From assembly GCA_002483765.1 (NCBI GenBank), contig DLIO01000070.1, positions 1 to 6,526 on the forward strand: 6,526 nucleotides of DNA, given 5' to 3'. Below are positions 1-4,986 of this stretch, one piece after another. Position numbers and translations under genes: made by a program. The stretch is from Lentisphaeria bacterium UBA7640 (lineage in GTDB: Bacteria > Verrucomicrobiota > Lentisphaeria > Victivallales > Victivallaceae). Numbering within the stretch: the first letter of the stretch is position 1; each line of letters begins with the position of its first letter. The notes under the pieces were generated by a model that was not told the origin of the DNA, searched no databases, and worked only from the letters and a program-made list of their open reading frames with translations.

Positions 1-221
1 CTCTTCTTTTTCGTGGCATAGTATATTCCCTTGGCGATTAGTTATTGCAATTCTATATCAATGAACCACTCTACCGGCTCTTTTTCAAGTTTTTTTAGAT
101 TTAAACTCATTTTTTCGCTCAAAATAGCCTTATTTCTCTTATTTTAATATTTCACGCCTCACTTTATTGAAATAAGAACGAATAATATGGATATTCTAAA
201 TAATTCGAGTTTAAATATTTT
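1..221. other. AT-rich stretch with no supported gene
   Basis: I see no gene here that I can support on either strand. The only reading frame of note is on the minus strand from an ATG at 110 to a TAA at 42-44, coding for 22 residues (MSLNLKKLEKEPVEWFIDIE plus LQ). After that stop the same frame stays open to the window edge (LIAKGIYYATKKK), so this could be the start of a broken gene running off the left end. There is no convincing ribosome binding site and I do not recognise the peptide. The rest is T-rich and A-rich sequence without clear hairpins. Confidence 0.5.
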
Positions 222-513
222 ATTTTTAAGGGACAGACCCCGCTATACCCGCTATAACAAATCATTCCATTTGTCTATTGTTTTGTGATTCTTTCCTGGA
301 CTTCCCCAGTCGCTTCCAATAGTTCGGAGCCATACATATTTCTCCGTTTCTTTTTCTTTGTATATCAAGTAGTTATGCATATCTATTGAAAATTTTTCTC
401 CACAAAAGCGCATTTTTTATAGGCCTTTTTCGTAAAATTGATCTATTTGTTTCTTCGGGGTCTGTCCCTTTAAAATGCTTTAAAATTATTTTTCAGGGAC
501 AGACCCCGCTATA
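222..513. repeat. REP-like array: three copies of a GGGACAGACCCC repeat
   Basis: A 20-nt motif, consensus ATTTTWMAGGGACAGACCCC, occurs three times: 222-241 on plus, 457-476 on minus and 488-507 on plus. The copies differ from one another at one or two positions. The two plus copies also share the next six bases, GCTATA, and that hexamer occurs again at 251-256. Copies 1 and 2 form 20-bp terminal inverted repeats of a unit of about 255 bp. Copies 2 and 3 face each other across 11 nt and can fold into a hairpin with a perfect 13-bp stem (457-469 with 495-507). Paired inverted short palindromic units are the REP/REPIN layout. The GGGGTCTGTCCC motif is one I associate with RAYT (Y1 transposase-like) genes, but no transposase is in this window, so mobilisation in trans is inferred. 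Confidence 0.7.
252..413 (-). CDS. possible small protein of 53 aa inside the REP-like unit
   Basis: This minus-strand reading frame runs from an ATG at 411-413 to a TAG at 252-254. It starts MRFCGEKFSIDMHNYLIYKE and ends in the residues SPGKNHKTIDKWNDLL. The product would be polar and soluble, rich in Lys, Glu, Trp and Tyr, without signal peptide or membrane segment. I do not recognise the family. The same frame is open upstream of the start except for one TAA six bases before the ATG (upstream residues KKQIDQFYEKGL), so this may instead be the remnant of a longer gene. The ribosome binding site is poor. The frame lies wholly between the inverted copies 222-241 and 457-476, and its stop codon falls in the second GCTATA hexamer. 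It could be cargo of the repeat unit, a gene trapped by it, or chance. Confidence 0.3.
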   Translation of the reverse strand: MRFCGEKFSIDMHNYLIYKEKETEKYVWLRTIGSDWGSPGKNHKTIDKWNDLL

Positions 514-520
514 GAAGAAG

Positions 521-568
521 GGAAGTAACCACCAAGAGCGCCAAGAAGGCACAAAGTCCACAAAGGGA
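521..568 (+). repeat. dispersed 48-nt repeat, copy 1
   Basis: This 48-nt segment, containing AAGAAGGCACAAAGTCC, matches 6401-6448 at 42 of 48 positions in the same orientation. The decamer GAAGAAGGGA also precedes both copies (514-523 and 6341-6350). The purine-rich ACAAAG-type phrasing resembles dispersed non-coding repeat families known to me from several environmental bacterial phyla. It is probably not coding: the frames across it encode low-complexity, repeat-derived peptides. Confidence 0.75.
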
Positions 569-630
569 GAGTTGGGGAGTTATCCGTGTAAGTCCAAATG
601 TGCATTTGTGTAGGTGTGAAGCCCTGTGTT

Positions 631-746
631 CACTCCATAATGCCATGGCGCGCAAAGGTGTCGTCTTTCGACCAAAGGTGTGGAACAGGTTATGGAGTGC
701 GAATGTCTCGTCAGTATACGATGTTATGGCGCACAAAGATGTCGTT
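631..746. repeat. degenerate repeat cassette with three 21-mers and 10-bp inverted ends
   Basis: CACTCCATAA at 631-640 is the exact reverse complement of TTATGGAGTG at 690-699, so it brackets a 49-nt interior. Three related 21-mers beginning ATGG and containing TCGT occur at 645-665, 692-712 and 726-746. The first reads ATGGCGCGCAAAGGTGTCGT and the third differs from it at few positions. Plus-strand frames through here give Cys/Trp/Arg-rich peptides with no protein-like pattern, so I treat the region as non-coding repeat. What it does is unknown. Confidence 0.55.
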
Positions 747-778
747 CTCAGACTGTAATTATAGTGTAAAGTGGTCAT

Positions 779-813
779 CTAATTCGCGCGCGCATTATGC
801 GCGCGTGAATTAG
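779..813. repeat. 35-nt CG-rich palindrome
   Basis: CTAATTCGCGCGCGCAT at 779-795 pairs with 797-813 around the single base 796. All 17 pairs form, one of them as a G-U wobble (786 with 806) if transcribed. Neither strand has a T-run after the hairpin, so it is not a standard intrinsic terminator, although it lies about 100 nt beyond the end of the rlmI gene and could still slow polymerase. The alternating CG core stands out against the AT-rich surroundings and is shared with the palindrome at 3413-3436. Confidence 0.7.
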
Positions 814-910
814 AGATACGAGATACATTGTTTCTATATCTTGATTTCACAGGAATTTTTTAATGTTATGACACACTACCAGCTTCTCTGGATCTATCGA
901 ATTCTATTTT

Positions 911-2101
911 TTACCGGACTTGCAACTGTAGTCCTTTCAGATAAAACCCTTCAGGGAAATTCATGGATACCGCATGATCAGGGGCTTGGGCTAAGCGTTG
1001 GATAATCAAAGCTTCGCGTTTGGCATCAAGCGCGGCGTCGGCAACGATCTTCTGAAATAACATCGCATCCATCAGGCCGGAACATGAGAACGTGAATAAC
1101 ATTCCACCAGGGTTGAGCATTTGTAACGCGAGAATGTTGATATCCTTGTAACCGCGACAGCCACGGAATAACTGCTGTTGCGATTCGATGAATTTTGGAG
1201 GGTCGAGAATAATCACGTCAAAAGTTTTTTCCTCGGCTCGAAGTGCTCGTAAAACCTTAAAAGCATTACCGTCAATATTGGAATAGCGTTCTTCTGTAAT
1301 GCCGTTCAGATGCATATTCTCATCAGACATCCGCAGTGCGTCTTGTGAACTCTCAATATTCGTTACATGTGCGGCACCATGAGCGGCAGCAGCGATACCG
1401 AAACCGCCAGTATAGGAGAAACAATTTAACACCGTGCGACCGAGTGCGTGATTAGCGACCGCCCGACGGTTATCGCGTTGATCAAGATAAAATCCAGTTT
1501 TATGGCCGTTGCGAACATCAACTTCAAACTGAATTCCGTTTTCAACAATCATAATAATTTCCGGAGGTTCTTCACCACGTAAAATTCCAGTTCGTTCCGA
1601 AAGTCCCTCTTTTTCACGTACAGCCACGTCAGAACGCTCGTAAATTCCTCGAGGATTGCAAATCTCCTGAAGACAGTCGACAATCGTTTCGCGATGCGCT
1701 TCTGCCCCGGCACTGAGAAATTGACAGACAATATAATCGCCATAACGGTCGGCAATAACGCCGGGCAAACCGTCAGACTCTGCGGCAATCAAGCGACATG
1801 CCTCGAGTTGTTTTTCACGGGTGACAAACATTGCTTCCCGTGCCGCAACGGCTTCCTGAACCCGTAGCTTAAGAAAATCATGGTCGATAGGACAATTCTC
1901 AAAAGACCAGATCCGGACAGAAATTTGTGAACGTGGTGACCACGCGCCTACAGCGATAAAATTTCCGCCTATAGAGTATATTTCAACAGTTTCTCCCGAT
2001 TTGGGTTTTCCGTCAATTTTGCCAATGGCTCCGGAAAATATCCATGGATGGCGGCGCAATAATGATTTTTCGCGCCCTGGTTTTAAAATAATTTTATTCA
2101 T
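911..2101 (-). CDS. rlmI: 23S rRNA (cytosine-C5)-methyltransferase, RlmI type
   Basis: This is a class I SAM-dependent RNA methyltransferase that closely follows E. coli RlmI (YccW), which makes m5C1962 in 23S rRNA. The N-terminal PUA-like domain (about residues 3-73) opens with GREKSLLRRHPWIFSGA. A linking domain contains AAESDGLPGVIADRYG and GHKTGFYLDQRDNRR. The Rossmann domain has the SAM-binding motif NCFSYTGGFG (226-235), DPPKF (300-304), GCRGYKDIN, and TFSCSG, whose Cys340 is the expected nucleophile. The length of 396 aa equals my recollection of the E. coli enzyme. I chose the third of three consecutive ATGs (2101) because AAAGGA at 2109-2114 lies 7 nt before it, while the first ATG (2107) would leave only 1 nt. 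The gene overlaps the end of the upstream HTH-EIIA gene by 8 nt, so translation is probably coupled. It is intact, with no anomalous residues seen. Specificity for C1962 is inferred from similarity. Confidence 0.93.
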   Translation of the reverse strand: MNKIILKPGREKSLLRRHPWIFSGAIGKIDGKPKSGETVEIYSIGGNFIAVGAWSPRSQISVRIWSFENCPIDHDFLKLRVQEAVAAREAMFVTREKQLEACRLIAAESDGLPGVIADRYGDYIVCQFLSAGAEAHRETIVDCLQEICNPRGIYERSDVAVREKEGLSERTGILRGEEPPEIIMIVENGIQFEVDVRNGHKTGFYLDQRDNRRAVANHALGRTVLNCFSYTGGFGIAAAAHGAAHVTNIESSQDALRMSDENMHLNGITEERYSNIDGNAFKVLRALRAEEKTFDVIILDPPKFIESQQQLFRGCRGYKDINILALQMLNPGGMLFTFSCSGLMDAMLFQKIVADAALDAKREALIIQRLAQAPDHAVSMNFPEGFYLKGLQLQVR

Positions 2102-2732
2102 CATCATATCCTTTAAGTTTGTGGTATAAATCTTCTGGGCAGCAGCACTCTTTTAGTATGGTGCGGTTTTTTTCGATTTTTAAAAAAGAACTAATTTGCG
2201 ATAATAATTTCAGGTAAAGTGCATGTTGGTTTTCGCGCGCTGCAATCATAAAAATAATTTTCACTGATTTCGCATCCATGCTTTCGTAATCGGGAATGCC
2301 ATTTTTAACCAATAGCACTGCTACCGTTAAATCGGTGACCGAGCGTAAACGCACATGAGGAATTCCAATTCCCATACCGATACCAGTACTCATTAACTTT
2401 TCACGGTTAAAAATAGCATTGGTTAGTTCCGAAATAGAATTGACTTGGGATTTTTTGCCCAACATCGCGATTAATTGACGTAATGCAATTTCTTTGTTGG
2501 CGTCTTCAACAATCGCTACACAATCTAGCGATAACACGGCATTAAGTATTGGAACTGCTGCGGATGTAGTTGGAGCAACGAATTTTTCAAGATCTTCAAT
2601 CTTAAAATGCCATTCACTACCGGTTCTGGTACTTGACAAAGCACCATCCCGAACGAGATCACGCACCGCTTGTTCTGATATTCTCAAAAAGGCGGCGGCT
2701 CTTTCTAGGGTAATTGTTTCTGATGAATGCAT
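2094..2732 (-). CDS. HTH-PTS EIIA fusion protein (PtsN/fructose EIIA type)
   Basis: This cytoplasmic 212-aa protein has two domains. Residues 5-52 form an excisionase/MerR-like helix-turn-helix: ITLERAAAFLRISEQAVRDL, then a Lys/Trp-containing wing, as in HTH_17 proteins. Residues about 65-208 form a PTS EIIA type 2 domain. Its signature GIGMGIGIPHVRL (117-129) holds His126, the expected phosphoryl acceptor, and a second conserved-type His is at 170. No EIIB or EIIC domain, EI or HPr gene is nearby, so a regulatory role like that of PtsN is more likely than sugar uptake. The HTH suggests that phosphorylation of His126 controls DNA binding, which is inference. The gene leads a two-gene operon with rlmI, overlapping its start. 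The ribosome binding site is weak (AAAAAAAGTAG before ATG). I do not assign a gene symbol because ptsN proper lacks the HTH. Confidence 0.87.
   Translation of the reverse strand: MHSSETITLERAAAFLRISEQAVRDLVRDGALSSTRTGSEWHFKIEDLEKFVAPTTSAAVPILNAVLSLDCVAIVEDANKEIALRQLIAMLGKKSQVNSISELTNAIFNREKLMSTGIGMGIGIPHVRLRSVTDLTVAVLLVKNGIPDYESMDAKSVKIIFMIAARENQHALYLKLLSQISSFLKIEKNRTILKECCCPEDLYHKLKGYDDE
2109..2114 (-). promoter_or_regulatory. ribosome binding site deciding the rlmI start
   Basis: On the minus strand AAAGGA lies inside the last codons of the HTH-EIIA gene. It is 7 nt from the ATG at 2101, 4 nt from the one at 2104 and 1 nt from the one at 2107, so the third ATG is the best start. Confidence 0.65.
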
Positions 2733-2758
2733 TATTTCTACTTTTTTTAGTTGATAAT

Positions 2759-2786
2759 AATATACCGTGGCGCAGAAAATTTACAA
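2759..2786 (-). promoter_or_regulatory. candidate promoter of the HTH-EIIA/rlmI operon
   Basis: Read on the minus strand, TTGTAA (2781-2786) and TATATT (2759-2764) are 16 bp apart and match the sigma-70 boxes at 4/6 and 5/6 positions. Transcription would start near 2752 and leave a leader of about 20 nt before the ATG at 2732. The surrounding sequence is AT-rich, so a chance match is possible. Confidence 0.4.
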
Positions 2787-2825
2787 TAATCTTGAAACCT
2801 ATGGTTTTCAACTTTGCAGTGCTTC

Positions 2826-3328
2826 TTAGTTAACGCTGGTGATGAGTTTGGCAGTGTCTTTAAAGTTGGCAAAATTAACATCATGGATAGTGGGATTCAT
2901 AGTACCGGCATAAAGTATTGTGGGCGATGTTACATTTTCGGCGAATGTCATAAATTTTTTGAGCCCCTTTGTGAACGAAGCATTAAACGTTCTGGCTACT
3001 TTGATTTCAAATGGATAAAGTTTTCGACCGCGATTAAGCAAAAGGTCGATTCCAAGACCTCAAGAATCTCGAAAATAATAGAGTTCAGCCTCGTTTCTGG
3101 AGTTATATCTAGCTTTGAGAGCTTCCAGTATAACCATGTTTTCAAATAATCCGCCCAAAATCGGATCGCGCGGAACCTGAGTGACATCTTTAATCCCTAA
3201 AAGATATGAAGCCAGCCCGACATCGGTAAAATATATTTTAGGGCTTTATTGGCGTGGCCCCATGATGATGATTACTGGAAAATAATTGGAAAGCCGGTTA
3301 AATGCGAGGCGATATCTCGTTGAATCAT
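2826..3328 (-). pseudogene. internally deleted AAA ATPase with DUF4143 C-terminal domain
   Basis: The minus strand carries the start and end of a P-loop ATPase of the AAA_14/DUF4143 class. The N-terminus is MIQRDIASHLTGFPIIF from the ATG at 3326-3328, with a good AGGAG site 6 nt before it. After a frame change near 3275 the sequence reads PVIIIMGPRQ, the start of the Walker A region, and then meets TAA (3246-3248). The same frame continues at once with SPKIYFTDVGLASYLLGIKD and LGGLFENMVILEALKAR, which belong to the DUF4143 half, so most of the ATPase core including GKT is missing. A TGA at 3060-3062 interrupts YYFRDS*GLGIDLLL, followed by NRGRKLYPFEIKVARTF and a C-terminus at 2826. Frame arithmetic confirms both stops and the tail are in one frame. 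Such ATPases are accessory genes of unclear function, and this copy cannot be functional. Confidence 0.8.
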
Positions 3329-3334
3329 GATTAT

Positions 3335-3339
3335 CTCCT
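3335..3339 (-). promoter_or_regulatory. relict ribosome binding site of the ATPase pseudogene
   Basis: AGGAG on the minus strand is 6 nt from the ATG of MIQRDIASHL. It is the strongest site in this interval and supports that start as the original one, although the gene behind it is broken. Confidence 0.55.
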
Positions 3340-3352
3340 AGTTTTGTTTTGC

Positions 3353-3700
3353 ATGGAAACAATATTCTTCTTCGGCTTCTTGACGAGGATTGGAAATATT
3401 GCAATTTTTATTTTAAATTCGCGCGCGCGAATTTAAGGATTCAAGTTACGGGGTTTTATTTGAAGGTAGTACAGGCATTTCCGCTTGTGTCTTTTCCACA
3501 GACAGGAATGTCTATGTTACTTTACCTTCTGGAGATGATGACGATTTCAACAAAATCTACCGCTACTTTTTATTGTGAACCTTCCGGTTTGGAGTATCCC
3601 AGTTATCGCATATATTTCCCCACCAGCTGCGCTGCTTTTGATGTTTTTAAATATGTACTTTGTTCATGTTTTAATTTATTCCATTCCAATCCAATTCTGA
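3353..3700 (+). pseudogene. probable broken small membrane protein
   Basis: Three reading-frame pieces in sequence resemble one small membrane protein. From the ATG at 3353 METIFFFGFLTRIGNIAIFI forms a hydrophobic helix, but this frame runs into the palindrome at 3413-3436 and stops at 3434-3436. After it another frame reads DSSYGVLFEGSTGISACVFS then a soluble loop with PSGDDDDFNKIYRYF, up to a TGA at 3576-3578. At a run of five T (3567-3571) the frame of the first piece takes over with IVNLPVWSIPVIAYISPP and a second hydrophobic helix (ALLLMFLNMYFVHVLIY), ending at TGA 3698-3700. Two frame breaks would restore a protein of about 110 aa with two membrane segments. I do not recognise the family. 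The single open frame at 3349-3705 crosses these pieces in a third frame and looks like a shadow. Confidence 0.4.
3413..3436. repeat. perfect 24-bp palindrome with CG core
   Basis: TTAAATTCGCGC at 3413-3424 is followed by its exact reverse complement at 3425-3436. The 13 bases AATTCGCGCGCGC (3416-3428) also occur in the palindrome at 781-793. No T-run follows, and a plain terminator is unlikely. It sits between the first two pieces of the broken membrane protein and contains the stop of the first piece, as if it had been inserted there. Confidence 0.75.
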
Positions 3701-3796
3701 ATTAGTCTTAAAAGTTAAATTTATATTTTATTTCAACCCAATTTCCCAACTACTCTCCTTGCCCATGAATTTTTTGTGATATTTTTATAATGACAG
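3701..3796. other. AT-rich intergenic sequence upstream of the GntR operon
   Basis: No gene is supported here. The minus strand has short open pieces (for example GKESSWEIGLK and WVEIKYKFNF), but they are in different frames and interrupted by stops. No hairpin terminator is evident. Confidence 0.5.
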
Positions 3797-3824
3797 TTGA
3801 TTCTTTGTTATTTCAGGTTATAAT
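3797..3824 (+). promoter_or_regulatory. promoter of the gntR-GH4 operon
   Basis: TTGATT (3797-3802) and a perfect TATAAT (3819-3824) are separated by 16 bp. Transcription would start near 3831, giving a leader of about 33 nt. The nonamer TATATATCA overlaps the -10 box and downstream bases (3824-3832) and recurs at 3856-3864 just before the start codon, exactly 32 bp away. GTTAT (3817-3821) and ATAAC (3847-3851) form a further inverted pair. Either pair could be where the regulator binds its own promoter, but AT-rich sequence makes chance repeats likely. Confidence 0.6.
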
Positions 3825-3863
3825 ATATATCAATATAAAATATTACATAACTTGGTATATATC

Positions 3864-4982
3864 ATGAGTAAATACAAAGATATTCATAAATGGTTAAAAC
3901 GGAAGATTCTGGCGGGCGATTTTTCATCTGGCGAACGTCTTCCGACCTGTCGGGAGCTGGCAGAGATACGCAACGTCAGCTACGTCACAGTCACTAAAGC
4001 GATAAAGGAACTCGAAGCTGATGGTCTTGTTAGTTCGCGCCAAGGTCAAGGCATTGTGGTCAAACCGATTGAAAAACATCTTCCAGTCCAACCTCAACGC
4101 TCTGCGCAAGTCGGTTTCATCATCCAAACCTCGGGTGATCTGTTCGGCAATTATTTTACCCCGTTAATGGAGGAGTTATCTGCGGATAACATGATGGCGG
4201 TTCCGCTGGCCACCGATGCGACTTTGCGTGCATTATCTCCGCTCGAACGGATCAAGCGTTTTAATTCATACGCCGCCGCGGGTTTTGAGGCTTTGGTTGT
4301 CGATGGTGATCGGGGTTTTCCATTTTCGGCGCTACAATCTGCTGCTGAGCAGTTCAAGCAGTTGATTTTTGTTTTGCGTTATGACACTGAGATTGAATTA
4401 CCGATGGCGAATATTCTCACTGCCGATTTTCGACTTGCCGGTTACGATGCCGCAAAACATCTTTTGGAGCAGGGCGTCGAGCGTATTGCGATGCTGACTT
4501 TCGAGGAATTTAGCGCGGTTGAACGGCGTGCTTCCGGTTGCACTTATCACACACATGATCAGCTAGTTCTTGACGGTATCGAAGCCGCTTATGCTGATGC
4601 CAAAGTGGATTTTAACGACAACTGCGTCATGTTGCGCAGTCCAGACCAAGCTGGTAGCGAGTCACAGCACAAAAAAAACGTGAGCAATTTTATTGACGGT
4701 GGCGCACCATGCGGATTTATCTGTATTGGCGATATAAGAGCGCGTTGCGTTTACCAGGTTGCTCGCCAAAAACGCCTTAAAATCGGACGCGATATTTTTG
4801 TCGTCGGGATGTTTAATACATCGTGGTCTGAAGCTTTTCAACCACGCTTAAGTACAATTTCAATTGAAGAAAGAACAATTTCACAATTAACCATGCAGGC
4901 GTTACGAGAAAAATGGCATGGCCGCAAAGTTACGGTCGCGCCACGTTTGCTGATCAAAGAATCATCAATTAAGGAGTCCTAA
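3864..4982 (+). CDS. GntR-family regulator with LacI-type sugar-sensor domain (AraR-like)
   Basis: This 372-aa cytoplasmic transcription factor has a hybrid architecture. Residues 1-67 are a GntR winged helix: IHKWLKRKILAGDFSSGERL, PTCRELAEIRNVSYVTVTKA as the recognition region, and wing GLVSSRQGQGIVV. Residues about 82-366 are a periplasmic-binding-protein-like effector domain of the LacI kind, with VGFIIQTSG, NILTADFRLAGYDAAKHLLE, GFICIGDIRARCVYQVARQK, DIFVVGMFNT and LSTISIEERTISQLT. B. subtilis AraR has this design, so a sugar or glycoside effector is expected. It is the first gene of an operon, 4 nt before the GH4 glycosidase, and is likely that gene's local regulator, probably a repressor (inference). 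I start it at the ATG at 3864. A TTG at 3852 would add MVYI, but neither start has a clear ribosome binding site. The effector is unknown. Confidence 0.88.
   Translation: MSKYKDIHKWLKRKILAGDFSSGERLPTCRELAEIRNVSYVTVTKAIKELEADGLVSSRQGQGIVVKPIEKHLPVQPQRSAQVGFIIQTSGDLFGNYFTPLMEELSADNMMAVPLATDATLRALSPLERIKRFNSYAAAGFEALVVDGDRGFPFSALQSAAEQFKQLIFVLRYDTEIELPMANILTADFRLAGYDAAKHLLEQGVERIAMLTFEEFSAVERRASGCTYHTHDQLVLDGIEAAYADAKVDFNDNCVMLRSPDQAGSESQHKKNVSNFIDGGAPCGFICIGDIRARCVYQVARQKRLKIGRDIFVVGMFNTSWSEAFQPRLSTISIEERTISQLTMQALREKWHGRKVTVAPRLLIKESSIKES
4971..4976 (+). promoter_or_regulatory. ribosome binding site of the GH4 gene
   Basis: AAGGAG lies within the last codons of the regulator gene, 10 nt before the ATG at 4987. 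It supports this start and suggests that the two genes are translated from one transcript. Confidence 0.65.
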
Positions 4983-4986
4983 AAAG

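Noticed and set aside
222..513. CRISPR array
   Set aside because: The three repeats differ in orientation and are spaced 215 nt and 11 nt apart, so there are no regular spacers.
598..813. 71-aa plus-strand ORF and the overlapping 89-aa minus-strand ORF at 509-778
   Set aside because: Both run through the degenerate repeats and the palindrome. Their Cys/Trp/Arg- or Leu/Thr/His-rich products have no protein-like pattern and no ribosome binding site stands out.
779..813. Intrinsic terminator for rlmI
   Set aside because: The hairpin is strong, but no T-run follows on either strand and it lies about 100 nt beyond the stop codon.
2094..2732. Sugar-specific PTS transporter component working with the GH4 enzyme
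   Set aside because: No EIIB/EIIC is present, the gene is over 1 kb away in another operon, and the GH4 signature points to non-phosphorylated substrates.
2814..3149. 111-aa plus-strand ORF
   Set aside because: It is antisense to the DUF4143 region, whose minus-strand translation matches family patterns (YFTDVGLASYLLG, LFENMVILEAL, YPFEIKVARTF).
3349..3705. 118-aa plus-strand open frame
   Set aside because: It crosses a perfect palindrome, while the other two frames give better protein pieces (a helix, a GDDDDFNKIY loop, and a Pro-containing membrane segment). I take it as a shadow of the broken membrane-protein gene.
3701..3780. C-terminal remnant of an outer-membrane beta-barrel on the minus strand (WVEIKYKFNF, ending in Phe)
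   Set aside because: The matching residues are only about a dozen, a stop lies directly before them, and AT-rich DNA easily gives such F/Y/K/N peptides.
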